From an uncultured Collinsella sp. (GTDB lineage: Bacteria > Actinomycetota > Coriobacteriia > Coriobacteriales > Coriobacteriaceae): a DNA stretch of 49,423 nucleotides. The notes beneath the pieces were generated by a model, which was given only the letters and a program-made list of their open reading frames with translations, had not been told where the DNA came from and did not search any database. The stretch spans positions 1 to 49,423 of the forward strand of contig UQQL01000007.1 of assembly GCA_900543275.1 (NCBI GenBank), given 5' to 3'. Positions 1 through 9,385 of the stretch are shown here, in pieces (position 1 is the stretch's first letter; the number at the start of each line of letters is the position of its first letter). Position numbers and translations under genes: made by a program.

Positions 1-1
1 G

Positions 2-1324
2 GCCGAGCCCGTGGGCTTTGTGACTATCCGCGACGAGATTCGTACCTCGGCGGCCGAGACCATCGGCTACTTTAACGAGCAGGGCGTGACCCTCAACGTG
101 ATCAGTGGCGACGACCCGCGTACGGTGTCGTCGATCGCTCGCGTGGTGGGCGTGCCGGGGGCGGACGCTTATGTGGACGCCACGACGCTCGATACGCCGG
201 CCAAGCTCGATGCCGCAGTGGACCGCTACCATGTCTTTGGTCGTGTGACCCCGCAGCAGAAGCGCGAGCTCGTGCAGGCGCTCAAGCGCCGCGAGCACAC
301 CGTGGCCATGACAGGCGACGGCGTCAACGACGTGCTGGCGCTCAAGGAGGCCGACTGCTCCGTGGCCATGGCGGCCGGCTCCGATGCCGCGCGTAACGTG
401 GCCGAAATTGTGCTGGTCGACAACGACTTTGCCTCGATGCCCGCCGTGGTGGCCGAGGGCCGTCGCTCCATCAACAACCTGCAGCGTTCGGCTTCGCTGT
501 TCCTGACTAAGACGCTGTTCTCGATGGGCCTGGCGGCGCTGTGCATCGCGCTGCCGCCGTACCCTTTCGAGCCGATTCAGATGACGCTCATCAACTTCTT
601 CTGCATCGGCGCGCCGGGCTTTGTGTTGGGCCTGGAGCCCAACAATGCTCGCGTGAAGGGGTCGTTCCTGACGAACGTGCTCAAGCGGGCGCTGCCGGCG
701 TTGATTGCGGTCATTTTGGCCGCGGCGCTCGATATCTTTGTGGCGCGCGTGTTCGGCTTTAACCAGCTCACGCTGTCTACGATGTGCCTACTTACGTCGT
801 GCGCGGCGAGCGTCAGCCTGATCTGGCGTATCTCGCAGCCCCTCACGCCCTTACGTGTGGCGCTCTTTGTGTTTGTAGTTGCCGGCATCCTGACGGGCGT
901 TATCGGATTCCCGAAGCTGCTGTCTATTGCCAACCTGTCGATGGGCCAGATGGTTATCTTGGCTGTCATCTTGGTCTTTACCTGCTCGGTGTTCTTTAAG
1001 CTCGCCACGATGATGGATTCGCTCAAGCCGCGTCGTCGTCATGCCGCAACTGGTTTTGGCCGCGGTGTGCGCGTCCGCTTGGGTCGCGGTGGCGGCAAGG
1101 TGAGCTCGACGGGTTCGACGGCGGAGCGTTTTGCCAAGCGCGTCGCCGCCGACATGGCACAGCGCCGCGAAGCTCGCACCGTTCGCGAGGCCGAGGTCCG
1201 CGCACTCGAGGGCGTGGCCCAGGCCCAGCCCAAGAAAAAGAAGGGTAGCGGAGCCAAGCGCTCTCGCGTAACCAAGTCCGCCCAAGGCATCAAAGTCTCG
1301 ATGCCGAGCAAAAAGAAGAAGTAA
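2..1324 (+). CDS. P-type cation-transporting ATPase, C-terminal part (5' end outside window)
   Basis: The frame is open from base 2 and continues off the left edge, so this is the C-terminal part of a P-type ATPase that moves a cation across the membrane using ATP. The hinge motif TGDGVNDVLALKEADCSVAM (about residues 104-123 of the visible part) belongs to the P domain. It is followed by the last membrane helices, with the PxQMTLINFF-type segment seen in CtpE-like and other P2/P3-type pumps. Six hydrophobic stretches are visible between about residues 165 and 340. The tail of about 90 residues is rich in Arg and Lys, ends in KKKK and has no fold I recognise; it should lie in the cytoplasm. 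Substrate cannot be told from this fragment; Ca2+ or Mg2+ is possible by resemblance to CtpE. Confidence 0.9.
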   Translation, partial: AEPVGFVTIRDEIRTSAAETIGYFNEQGVTLNVISGDDPRTVSSIARVVGVPGADAYVDATTLDTPAKLDAAVDRYHVFGRVTPQQKRELVQALKRREHTVAMTGDGVNDVLALKEADCSVAMAAGSDAARNVAEIVLVDNDFASMPAVVAEGRRSINNLQRSASLFLTKTLFSMGLAALCIALPPYPFEPIQMTLINFFCIGAPGFVLGLEPNNARVKGSFLTNVLKRALPALIAVILAAALDIFVARVFGFNQLTLSTMCLLTSCAASVSLIWRISQPLTPLRVALFVFVVAGILTGVIGFPKLLSIANLSMGQMVILAVILVFTCSVFFKLATMMDSLKPRRRHAATGFGRGVRVRLGRGGGKVSSTGSTAERFAKRVAADMAQRREARTVREAEVRALEGVAQAQPKKKKGSGAKRSRVTKSAQGIKVSMPSKKKK

Positions 1325-1427
1325 CTACGCGCCCTGGCGATGTTGAATTGGTGCCTTGCTCCTGTGGGGCCGTGGCGATGTTATGCTCTAACCTCGATTA
1401 TTTGAATTGCTTCGAAAAGAGGATGCC

Positions 1428-2570
1428 GTGATCTGCCCGCATTGCCTTAAGACTATCGAGGACGGCGCCTCGTTCTGCCCCTACTGCAACGCCTATGTGG
1501 GTCCGGGCGATGGTCCGGAGCACACCGAGTTCGTGTTCTGTGAGGGCTGCGGTGCCCGTCTTTCTCCGCATGATCGTACGTGCCCCAAATGCGGACGCCC
1601 CGCTCCGGGTATCCTCTCCGAGGACGCGGCAGCATCCGACCTGGCAGCGGGCCGCACGGCGGGCTTTCCGCGCCTAACGCAAGAGCAGATCGATACCGAG
1701 GTGCCGCATGCGCCGGCCTCTGCCGCTGCGGTGCTTTCAGACGCCGCCGACCCCAATGAGACCTGCGTGCTGCCGGCTTTCGATAAGGATTTCGGTATCC
1801 CCAAGGTCGATATTCCCACGCCCGTTTCCCTGCATGACGATGCTCAAAAACCCAAGCGCAAGGTGCACCCCGACGAGGATGCCTATCACAAGCACAAGCG
1901 TCATATTCCCAAGCCGCTTATCGTCATCGCGGTCCTTGCCGTCGTTTGCGGCGGTGCCTATTGGTTCGTGACGACCGATCCCATGGGTGTCATGCCTGGC
2001 TTCTACGACCAGTTTGGCCAGGCCGCGCAGACGACCTTCCCCACGCGCCAAAAGGGCGAGGCCACTGAGGACGATACCAAGCAGGACGATTCCGCCGAGG
2101 TGGTCCAGGAAGAAACCGTGCTCACCGATGATCAACTCTATACCAGGCTCGACGGTCTGTATCAGACCATCGTGTCCTACGCTGACGAGGACCAGATCGG
2201 CGAGGTCATCGATTCCTTTAACAACGGCTATCTCCGAACGCCGCTGTCCACCCGTCAGGAGCTGTCGCAGAGTGCCTACGCCCTGCGCGACCAGATCAAA
2301 AAGACGCAAGATGAGCTCAACAACCTGAAAGTACAGGACGATACGGTCTATGCGGATGACATCGCCCACTTAAAGCAGCTTGCCGAGTGGATGTATGAGC
2401 GCGTCGACGTGATCTGCCAGAGCTGGGATATCTCGCTGGCCATTCCCGATGGCGAGTCGATGAGTTCCCACCAAAGCGAGATCCTGGCGCCCATCGCGCA
2501 GGGCGGCAACAGCGCGCTGAACCAGTACGATGCCAATGTGGGTTCCTGGAAGCCGCAGCAGCGTTCCTAA
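1428..2570 (+). CDS. Zinc-ribbon single-pass membrane protein of unknown function
   Basis: The N-terminus has paired CxxC motifs in two zinc ribbons (CPHC, CPYC, then CEGC, CPKC), followed by a linker of about 110 residues, a basic stretch (KHKRHIPK), one transmembrane helix (PLIVIAVLAVVCGGAYWF, near residue 165) and an acidic outer domain with helical, possibly coiled-coil character. I chose GTG at 1428 because AAGAGG lies about five bases upstream; an in-frame TTG at 1407 would add seven residues before the first CPHC. Proteins of this layout are common in Coriobacteria and often annotated zinc-ribbon domain-containing. Role unknown; the topology suggests an envelope-anchored protein with a cytoplasmic zinc-binding head. 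Confidence 0.85.
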   Translation: MICPHCLKTIEDGASFCPYCNAYVGPGDGPEHTEFVFCEGCGARLSPHDRTCPKCGRPAPGILSEDAAASDLAAGRTAGFPRLTQEQIDTEVPHAPASAAAVLSDAADPNETCVLPAFDKDFGIPKVDIPTPVSLHDDAQKPKRKVHPDEDAYHKHKRHIPKPLIVIAVLAVVCGGAYWFVTTDPMGVMPGFYDQFGQAAQTTFPTRQKGEATEDDTKQDDSAEVVQEETVLTDDQLYTRLDGLYQTIVSYADEDQIGEVIDSFNNGYLRTPLSTRQELSQSAYALRDQIKKTQDELNNLKVQDDTVYADDIAHLKQLAEWMYERVDVICQSWDISLAIPDGESMSSHQSEILAPIAQGGNSALNQYDANVGSWKPQQRS

Positions 2571-2608
2571 AATTAGTTCGCCATAGTCGGCATAACCTAC
2601 GTGCGCAA

Positions 2609-2638
2609 TTGATGTAAGCCCGTGCTTATTGCTACAAT
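2609..2638 (+). promoter_or_regulatory. Predicted sigma70-type promoter for the cyclophilin gene
   Basis: TTGATG at 2609-2614 and TACAAT at 2633-2638 are separated by 18 bases and lie about 40 bases upstream of the start codon at 2678. AGGAAGGA precedes that ATG. Both hexamers are near consensus in an otherwise G+C-rich gap. Confidence 0.55.
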
Positions 2639-2677
2639 TCGTACAAATATGCTTTAAACGCACGAGGAAGGAACCAC

Positions 2678-3220
2678 ATGTTTGGTTTTAAGAAAGAGCT
2701 CTACACGCCCGAGTATCAGCTTGTCGGCGACGAGTGCGCCGTAATCGAGACGTCGAAGGGTACCATCAAGGTCAAGTTTGACGGCGAGGGCGCTCCCATT
2801 CATGTCGCGAACTTCTGCGAGCTTTCCACGATGGGCTTCTATGATGGCCTTAAGTTCCATCGCTATGTGCCCGGTTTTGTTATCCAGGGCGGCGACCCCA
2901 ATACCCGCGACATGTCCGGCGCCGACGTCGCTGCCGGTCTTGAGGGCCCCGACGGCATGCCCGGTACCGGTGGCCCCGGCTACTGCATCAAGGGCGAGTT
3001 TGCCACCAATCCGCGCAACAGCCATGTCGATGGCGCCCTTGCCATGGCACGCTCCATGGACCCCGATTCCGCGGGTTCGCAGTTCTACTTCTGCCTGGGT
3101 GCCCAGCATAACCTCGATTCCGGTTACACCGTCTTTGGTACCACGGTCGAGGGTCTCGATGTGATTTCGCAGCTGCGTGCCGGCGACGAGATCGTCCATG
3201 TCGAGATCGTTCACGAGTAA
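2678..3220 (+). CDS. Cyclophilin-type peptidyl-prolyl cis-trans isomerase
   Basis: A 180-residue single-domain cyclophilin that catalyses proline cis-trans isomerisation in folding proteins. The family core is clear: FHRYVPGFVIQGGDP with the catalytic Arg, the SAGSQFYFCLG strand, and YTVFGTTVEGLDVI near the end. There is no signal peptide or membrane segment, so it should be cytoplasmic. It has its own likely promoter and is followed after 11 bases by the TPR protein gene, so the two may be co-transcribed. Confidence 0.95.
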   Translation: MFGFKKELYTPEYQLVGDECAVIETSKGTIKVKFDGEGAPIHVANFCELSTMGFYDGLKFHRYVPGFVIQGGDPNTRDMSGADVAAGLEGPDGMPGTGGPGYCIKGEFATNPRNSHVDGALAMARSMDPDSAGSQFYFCLGAQHNLDSGYTVFGTTVEGLDVISQLRAGDEIVHVEIVHE

Positions 3221-3231
3221 AGGGGACTTCC

Positions 3232-4536
3232 TTGAATAGCCAGCTGATCCAACAGGGCCGCGCCGCTTACCGCGCGGGTGATTTTTCCGCTGCAGCCCAG
3301 ATGCTTGGGGCGGCAAAGACTCCCGATGAGATTATGGGCGAGGCCGATCACCTTCGTGGCAACGCCTTGATGCACCTGGGCATGTATGCCGAGGCCGCCG
3401 AGGCCTATGCCGCCGCCCTCAACGACGGCACCTACGGCAAGCGCGGCGCGCTGCTCACCAACCGCGGCAAGGCGCTTGCCGCCGTGGGCGACTACACGAC
3501 GGCCGCTCAGGCGTTCTCTGCTGCTACGCAGGATGCTTCCTATGCCACGCCGTTCAAGGCCTATCTGGGCCTGGGCAATGCGCTGTTCCAGTCGGGCGAC
3601 TATGCCAACGCAGGAACCGCCTTCCGTCAGGCTGCCATCGACGGCGCCAATCCGGCTCCTGCCGCCGCACTCGGCGAGCTCGGTCGTTGCTTCATTAAGC
3701 TCGGCCGCCCGGCGGATGCCGTGGAGACCTACCGCACGGCTATCGACTTTGCCGGCCCCCGCGACGACACGCGTGCGCTCAACGCCGGCATGGGTCAGGC
3801 GCTTTCTGCCGCCGGCCGTCCCTCCGACGCACTCGACGCCTTTAACGCCGCTACTGCCGATGGCATCTACCAGCTCACCTCCGAGCAGGCCGATGAGCTT
3901 GCCCGCGTGCACGATTCGCTTGCCGCGCTGTCTGCCCAGACGGCTATGGCCACGGCTCCGGCGCCCGCGATGGACGCTCCTGCCGTCGATCCTCTCGATC
4001 CTACGGGCGCGACCGGTCAGTTTATGCCCGATCCCTCGGACACCGGCTTCTTTACGCTGTCCGAGTCCGAGATGGTCCAGCAGGACCGTCAGGATCGTAA
4101 GCAGGCCAAGGTCCGTCGTCGCCATCGCCACACGGGTCTCAAAGTCTTCATCGTGCTGCTTCTGCTTATTTTGATTGCCGCGGGCGGTCTGGGCTTTGCC
4201 TACACGCGCGGCTTTGGCTTCCCGTCTCAGGAGTCTGTCGTTACCGATCTGTTCCAGGCTGCCGGCGACGGTGACACCGCAAAGGCCGAGTCTTGCCTGG
4301 CCTCGAGCCTGTCCGAGGACGCTAAGTCGATGATCATCTCCTCGATTCCGCAGGGTGCCACCGTGTCCGTCGAGGGCATGGATCAGTCCATGACCGAGAC
4401 GACCGCCAAGGTGAAGGCATCGCTGTCCAAGGGCGGCGAGCAGGAGTACACCGTCAAATTCGTGCGCTCCGACAACCATATCGGCTGGACCGTTTCTTCG
4501 CTCGATATGGATTTCTCGGCTGCTGACAACCAGTAG
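3232..4536 (+). CDS. TPR-repeat single-pass membrane protein
   Basis: 434 residues starting at TTG 3232, preceded by AAAGGGG. The first 230 residues are Ala-rich helical repeats of tetratricopeptide type (for example AEAYAAALNDGTYGKRGALL and GDYANAGTAFRQAA), a protein-interaction scaffold. A basic segment (RRRHRHTG) precedes one transmembrane helix near residues 300-322 (VFIVLLLLILIAAGG), leaving an outer domain of about 110 residues. That puts the TPR part in the cytoplasm. It lies directly upstream of the mre operon but behind a hairpin, so a link to cell-shape control is only a possibility. Confidence 0.85.
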   Translation: MNSQLIQQGRAAYRAGDFSAAAQMLGAAKTPDEIMGEADHLRGNALMHLGMYAEAAEAYAAALNDGTYGKRGALLTNRGKALAAVGDYTTAAQAFSAATQDASYATPFKAYLGLGNALFQSGDYANAGTAFRQAAIDGANPAPAAALGELGRCFIKLGRPADAVETYRTAIDFAGPRDDTRALNAGMGQALSAAGRPSDALDAFNAATADGIYQLTSEQADELARVHDSLAALSAQTAMATAPAPAMDAPAVDPLDPTGATGQFMPDPSDTGFFTLSESEMVQQDRQDRKQAKVRRRHRHTGLKVFIVLLLLILIAAGGLGFAYTRGFGFPSQESVVTDLFQAAGDGDTAKAESCLASSLSEDAKSMIISSIPQGATVSVEGMDQSMTETTAKVKASLSKGGEQEYTVKFVRSDNHIGWTVSSLDMDFSAADNQ

Positions 4537-4558
4537 TGACCTTATGGGATTTAGCTTT

Positions 4559-4591
4559 GCCCGGCGCTTCACCGCAAGTGAGGTGCCGGGC
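4559..4591 (+). terminator. Hairpin between the TPR gene and mreB, possible terminator
   Basis: GCCCGGC (4559-4565) pairs with GCCGGGC (4585-4591), and CTTCAC pairs inside with GTGAGG, allowing a G-U pair. Only a weak T stretch follows, so termination may be partial. The gap to mreB also holds TAGTATGAT, which may be an extended -10 for the mre operon. Confidence 0.5.
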
Positions 4592-4651
4592 TTGCGCTAG
4601 TATGATGAGCTAATAGTTTTCCAGCAATCATCCAACACATCAGGAGTTGCG

Positions 4652-5695
4652 TTGTTTTCTTTGATGGATATGTTCTTCGGTAGCTATGCGGGCGATCTTG
4701 CCATCGACCTCGGTACCGCAAATACGCTTGTCTCCGTGCGCGGCAAGGGCATCGTCATTCGCGAGCCCTCTGTTGTCGCCATCGACAAGAACGACGAGCG
4801 CATCCTGGCGGTCGGTATCGAGGCAAAGCGCATGCTCGGCCGTACGCCCGGCAACATCGTGGCCGTTCGTCCCCTGAAGGACGGCGTCATCGCCGACTTC
4901 GATGTTACCGAGGCCATGCTTCGCTACTTTATCGACAAGGCGTCTGAGAAGCGCTATCCGTGGACTCCGCGTCCGCGTGTTGTCGTCTGCGTTCCCTCCG
5001 GTGTCACGTCGGTCGAGAAGCGCGCTGTCTTTGAGGCTACGATCCAGGCCGGTGCCCGCCAGGCCTATCTGATCGAAGAGCCTATGGCCGCCGCTATCGG
5101 CGCCGACCTGCCCGTTGAGGAACCTACCGGTTCCATGGTCATCGACATCGGTGGCGGTACCACCGAGGTTGCCGTTATCGCTATGGGCGGCATCGTCGTC
5201 TCGCAGTCCATTCGTATTGCCGGCGACGAGTTCGATCAGGCCATCCTTACGCACGTTCGTGATGCCTACAACCTGGCCATCGGCGAGCGTACGGCAGAGG
5301 ACATCAAGATCAAGGTCGGCTCCGCCGTGCCGCTCAAGGACGAGCTCGACGTCGAGGTCAACGGCCGCGACGTGATCACCGGTCTGCCCAAGACCGTGCG
5401 CATCGAGAGCGAGGAGATTCGTCGCGCGCTCAACAAGCCGCTCGACGAGATGGCCAAGGCCGTCAAGGACGCACTCGACGCTACGCCTCCCGATCTTGCC
5501 TCGGACCTTATGTACTACGGCATTTTGCTGACTGGTGGCGGCGCGCTGCTGCGCGGTCTCGACGTGCGCCTGCGCGATGAGACCGGCGTTTCGGTCAACG
5601 TCAGCCCCACGGCGCTCGATAACGTTGTTAACGGCTGTGCCCGCGTGCTCGAGGCCAATGCGTTTGATGGCGGCTTCGTCCAGACCAATGCTTAA
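4652..5695 (+). CDS. mreB: Rod shape-determining protein MreB
   Basis: Bacterial actin that guides lateral peptidoglycan synthesis at the inner face of the membrane. The 347-residue length is normal. Actin-fold motifs are present: DLGTANT (phosphate 1), DIGGGTTEVAVI (phosphate 2) and LTGGGALLRGL (adenosine). The start is TTG 4652 with AGGAG at 4642-4646; an ATG five codons in (MDMFFGSY) is an alternative. It opens a five-gene elongation operon, mreB-mreC-mreD-mrdA-rodA, with short gaps. Confidence 0.97.
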   Translation: MFSLMDMFFGSYAGDLAIDLGTANTLVSVRGKGIVIREPSVVAIDKNDERILAVGIEAKRMLGRTPGNIVAVRPLKDGVIADFDVTEAMLRYFIDKASEKRYPWTPRPRVVVCVPSGVTSVEKRAVFEATIQAGARQAYLIEEPMAAAIGADLPVEEPTGSMVIDIGGGTTEVAVIAMGGIVVSQSIRIAGDEFDQAILTHVRDAYNLAIGERTAEDIKIKVGSAVPLKDELDVEVNGRDVITGLPKTVRIESEEIRRALNKPLDEMAKAVKDALDATPPDLASDLMYYGILLTGGGALLRGLDVRLRDETGVSVNVSPTALDNVVNGCARVLEANAFDGGFVQTNA

Positions 5696-5716
5696 TTTCC
5701 AAAAGGTGGATTCCAT

Positions 5717-6715
5717 TTGGCACGATCTTCGGGTTTCTCCACAAATCTGAATACCAAGCGACAATCAACGGGTATGCGCCCGTTGATTGTTTTCAGCCTG
5801 ATTTCGGTGTTGCTGCTCACGTTTTATATTCGTGAGGGCGAGACGGGGCCGATTCATGCCGTTCGTTCGGGCGTGACGACGATTACCTCGCCGGTGCGTT
5901 TTCTGGGCTCGGCTGTGGCGGCTCCCTTCAATGCGATCGGTAACGTGTTCTCTAACCTTACGGCGTCACAGGACACGCTTGACGAGCTTAAGAAGCAAAA
6001 CGAGGAACTGACCTCTAAGGTCGCCGAGCTCTCCGAGGCTCAAAAGACCGCCGAGCGACTGGAGGGTCTGGTCGGTCTGCAGTCGACCTACAACCTCAAG
6101 TCCACTGCAGCTCGTATCGTCGGCGCTTCGGGCGATGCCTGGACCTCGACCGTTACCATCGATAAAGGTTCTGCCGACGGGCTTACCATCAACATGCCCG
6201 TGACGAGTTCTGCCGGTGTCATAGGCCAGATTATCGAGGTCTCGGCCAAGACGTCCACCGTGCGCCTGATTGGCGATGAGAACTCGGGCGTGTCCGCCAT
6301 GGTGCAGGACACGCGCGCCCAGGGCATGCTGCAGGGTCAGGCTGACGGCACGCTGCGTCTTGAGTATGTGAGCGTCGATTCCGACGTCAAGGTTGGCGAC
6401 ATCATCGTGACCTCGGGCATTGGCGGTGTGTTCCCCAAGGGCCTTCCGCTCGGCACCGTCTCGTCGGTTGAGAAATCGGCAAACGACGTGTACTACACCA
6501 TTGTGGTGCGCGCCCAGACGACGGCCGAGAACAACGAGGAAGTGCTGGTCATTACCTCGCTGACCGACGAACAGTCGGCCTCGGATGAGGACGTGAACAC
6601 GGCCAATAGCACGCCGCAGGGAACGTCGCGCGATGCTGCGACCAAGACGAAGGACGAGAGCCCGGATGACAGTTCCGACACGTCCGAGACGACCTATTCC
6701 GGCTCGAGCGAATAG
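5717..6715 (+). CDS. mreC: Rod shape-determining protein MreC
   Basis: 332-residue bitopic protein of the elongation complex that joins MreB and MreD to the penicillin-binding protein. One N-terminal transmembrane helix (LIVFSLISVLLLTFYI), a coiled coil at about residues 85-115 (DELKKQNEELTSKVAELSEA) and the beta-sandwich MreC core (for example VIGQIIEVSAKTSTVRLI) can be seen. The last 50 residues are a low-complexity Ser/Thr/Asp/Glu tail. TTG start at 5717, 21 bases after mreB. Confidence 0.95.
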   Translation: MARSSGFSTNLNTKRQSTGMRPLIVFSLISVLLLTFYIREGETGPIHAVRSGVTTITSPVRFLGSAVAAPFNAIGNVFSNLTASQDTLDELKKQNEELTSKVAELSEAQKTAERLEGLVGLQSTYNLKSTAARIVGASGDAWTSTVTIDKGSADGLTINMPVTSSAGVIGQIIEVSAKTSTVRLIGDENSGVSAMVQDTRAQGMLQGQADGTLRLEYVSVDSDVKVGDIIVTSGIGGVFPKGLPLGTVSSVEKSANDVYYTIVVRAQTTAENNEEVLVITSLTDEQSASDEDVNTANSTPQGTSRDAATKTKDESPDDSSDTSETTYSGSSE

Positions 6716-6720
6716 GGGGC

Positions 6721-7293
6721 ATGTCCATGGATCTACATGAGCAGGGGATGAGCTCCCGCACGTTTGTAATCGCCGCCATTGTGTGCGTGCTGCTGCAGGC
6801 AGGCCTGGCACCGCAGATCTCCATTGCGGGCGGTCGCGTCAACTTTATGATTATCCTGGTGTGCCTAAGCGTGTTCTCGGGCGACCCGACCCGTGCCGTC
6901 GTGTGCGGTTTTTGCAGCGGCTTGTTCTATGACCTTTCCGCTGCCGTGCCGGTGGGCGTTATGTCGCTCCTGCTGACCGTGGGTTCTTTTGCCCTGGTGC
7001 ATAGCGCTGCCGGTCAGACGGGCGGTGCCCCGAGTGCGCGCGGCATCACGGTGGGCGCCTTCGCGTTCGTCATTAATGTGATCTACAGCATCATCTTGCT
7101 GTTTATGGGTTTGGAGACGAGCTTTGTCGTGGCGATCTTCGGCCATGCGCTGCCGTCTTCGATCCTGACGGGTCTGGTTGCCATTCCGTTTTTGATGTCC
7201 GGCGTCGTGCCGCAGTCCGGTTATGGATTCTCCGCACGTGGCGGACGCCAGACGGGCATGCGCTTTAAGCCCAAGACCCGTAAGCTCAAATAG
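6721..7293 (+). CDS. mreD: Rod shape-determining membrane protein MreD
   Basis: 190 residues with about five hydrophobic helices, beginning FVIAAIVCVLLQAGLAPQI, and the GFCSGLFYDL segment typical of MreD. It is the integral membrane part of the Mre complex. Start ATG 6721 lies five bases after mreC and overlaps its ribosome-binding region (AGGGGGC); an ATG two codons later is also possible. The C-terminus is short and basic. Confidence 0.93.
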   Translation: MSMDLHEQGMSSRTFVIAAIVCVLLQAGLAPQISIAGGRVNFMIILVCLSVFSGDPTRAVVCGFCSGLFYDLSAAVPVGVMSLLLTVGSFALVHSAAGQTGGAPSARGITVGAFAFVINVIYSIILLFMGLETSFVVAIFGHALPSSILTGLVAIPFLMSGVVPQSGYGFSARGGRQTGMRFKPKTRKLK

Positions 7294-7306
7294 GGGAGGC
7301 TCGTAG

Positions 7307-9376
7307 ATGTCTTCCCAGATGACGGTTATTATCGCCGGTATCGTGCTGGTTGTGGCCATCGTGGTCGCACTGGTCATTATGCGTCGCGGCGATTCTCGTT
7401 TTACCTACGATACGCAGCATGGGACGGCCCCGCGCGCCACCGAGGGCGAGGGCAATACCGCGGCGACCGCCTTTAAGGGCCGCTTCTCCATCCTCACCAC
7501 GGGTGTGGGCGCGATGTTCGCGGCGCTTGCCGTCAAGCTGTGGGGCATGCAGATGGTCTCGTCGGACTATTACGAAAAGCAGGCTAATAGCAATCAGACG
7601 CGCACCGTTACCACACCCGCTGTGCGCGGCCGCATCCTCGACCGCAATGGCGTGGCGCTTGTCCAGAACCGTCCCTCACTTGCTGTCGTGGCCTATCGCG
7701 ACCTTGCCGAGGATGAGGTTCTGGTTCGCCATCTTGCCAACGTGCTCGGTATGCCCTACGTGGCGGTTCTGCGCAATATCCAGGACAATTCCGAGGGCGC
7801 CCAGAGCCTGCATACCATCGCGACGGACGTCCGTCGCTCCACGGTTGCCTATATTCAGGAGCACGCCGGCGAGTTCCCGGGCGTCAAGATTGCCGAGCGT
7901 ACCGAGCGCCAGTATCCATATGGCGAGACGGCATGCCATATCTTGGGCTATACCGGCACCATTACCTCCGAGCAGCTCGAGGCCCAGAATAAGAAAACCT
8001 CTGGCGATGATGATGCTTCTGCTGGTAAGATTACGTACCAGTCGGGCGATATCGTGGGCCAGGCGGGTGTTGAGAGCTACTACGAAAACCTGCTGCAGGG
8101 TATTCGTGGCGAGCAGACCGTCAAGGTCGATGCCTCGGGCAATGTGACCGGTCAGGCCGGCGCCGTGCCCGCCAAGGCCGGCTCCGACATTAAGCTCACG
8201 CTCGACCTTAAGATCCAACAGGCCTGTGAGACGGCGCTGGCGAGCGCCATCGAGCTTGCCAAGACCACTGGCTACAGCAATGCCGGCAACGGCGCTGTGG
8301 TGTGTCTCGATCCCAACAATGGCGAGATCCTGGGCATGGCGAGCGAGCCCAAGTTCGATCCGTCCGTCTTTATCGGCGGCGTCTCAAATGACGTGTGGAC
8401 CGAGCTCAATGATGACAAGGGTTCGCACCCGCTGCTCAACCGCGCCATTAGCGGACAGTACATGTCGGCCTCGACCATCAAGCCGCTCTCGGCACTGGCC
8501 GGTCTTGAATTTGGAACCTACACTTCAACGCAGACAACCAACTGCACGGGCTATTGGACGGGCCTGGGCAAGGCTTGGGGCAAGCGCTGCTGGCTGACGT
8601 CTGGACACGGCACCATGACGCTGCAGTCGGGTATCGCCAACTCGTGCGACCCCGTCTTCTACGACATGGGCAAGGCCTTCTTTTATGACGATCAACATTC
8701 CGAGGGCCTGCAGGAGGTCTTTCGTCGCTGGGGCCTAGGCAAGACCTGCGGTATCGATCTGCCGAGTGAGGGCGCGGGCCGTATTCCCGATGCCGAGTGG
8801 AAAGAGTCGTACTTTACCGACGCCTCTGCCGAGGACCGCAAGTGGAATGCCGGCGATATGACCAACATTGCCATCGGCCAGGGCGACATCCTGGTGACGC
8901 CTCTGCAGATGGCATGCGCCTACATGGGCCTCGCCAACGGCGGTAAGCAGTACGTGCCTCACGTGTTTTTGTCTGCCGTGTCGCGCGATGGCGACGGCGA
9001 TGCCTATAAGTACAACGGCAAAGGCAAGAAGAAGCGCCTGGAGGCCAAGATCAACAGCGATTCGGATTTGGCTCTTGTTCGCAACGGCATGCACGACGTG
9101 ATTTACACGACCTCGACGTCCCTGGCGGCTCACTTTGGCACCCTGACGCCGCAGGTATACGGCAAGTCGGGCACGGGCGAGAAAAGCGGCGAGGACGAAT
9201 ACGCGTGGTTTTGCGCCTATGCGCCGGCCGATGATCCCAAGTATGTCATCGCTACTGTTCTGGAGCAGGGCGGCGGTGGCTCAGATACCGCGATGCATGT
9301 CGTGCGCGATGTGCTCGGCGTGATTTATGACGAGCCCGATACCTCTTCGGCCTCGGGCGATTCTTCGGTTCGATAG
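7307..9376 (+). CDS. mrdA: Penicillin-binding protein 2, elongation transpeptidase
   Basis: 689-residue class B PBP that cross-links peptidoglycan during elongation, partner of RodA. The dimerisation segment (AVRGRILDRNG) is followed by the transpeptidase domain with SxxK as STIK, an SxN-type SCD, and KSGTGEKSG. There are two hydrophobic segments near the N-terminus, residues about 6-25 and 63-80, where one is usual; this is odd and would change the topology unless one is not inserted. Start ATG 7307 is 13 bases after mreD, with GGGGAGG upstream. Confidence 0.95.
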   Translation: MSSQMTVIIAGIVLVVAIVVALVIMRRGDSRFTYDTQHGTAPRATEGEGNTAATAFKGRFSILTTGVGAMFAALAVKLWGMQMVSSDYYEKQANSNQTRTVTTPAVRGRILDRNGVALVQNRPSLAVVAYRDLAEDEVLVRHLANVLGMPYVAVLRNIQDNSEGAQSLHTIATDVRRSTVAYIQEHAGEFPGVKIAERTERQYPYGETACHILGYTGTITSEQLEAQNKKTSGDDDASAGKITYQSGDIVGQAGVESYYENLLQGIRGEQTVKVDASGNVTGQAGAVPAKAGSDIKLTLDLKIQQACETALASAIELAKTTGYSNAGNGAVVCLDPNNGEILGMASEPKFDPSVFIGGVSNDVWTELNDDKGSHPLLNRAISGQYMSASTIKPLSALAGLEFGTYTSTQTTNCTGYWTGLGKAWGKRCWLTSGHGTMTLQSGIANSCDPVFYDMGKAFFYDDQHSEGLQEVFRRWGLGKTCGIDLPSEGAGRIPDAEWKESYFTDASAEDRKWNAGDMTNIAIGQGDILVTPLQMACAYMGLANGGKQYVPHVFLSAVSRDGDGDAYKYNGKGKKKRLEAKINSDSDLALVRNGMHDVIYTTSTSLAAHFGTLTPQVYGKSGTGEKSGEDEYAWFCAYAPADDPKYVIATVLEQGGGGSDTAMHVVRDVLGVIYDEPDTSSASGDSSVR

Positions 9377-9385
9377 GAGGTTGCG

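Noticed and set aside
4640..5764. 374-codon minus-strand frame
   Set aside because: Shadow of mreB, no ribosome-binding site, low-complexity translation.
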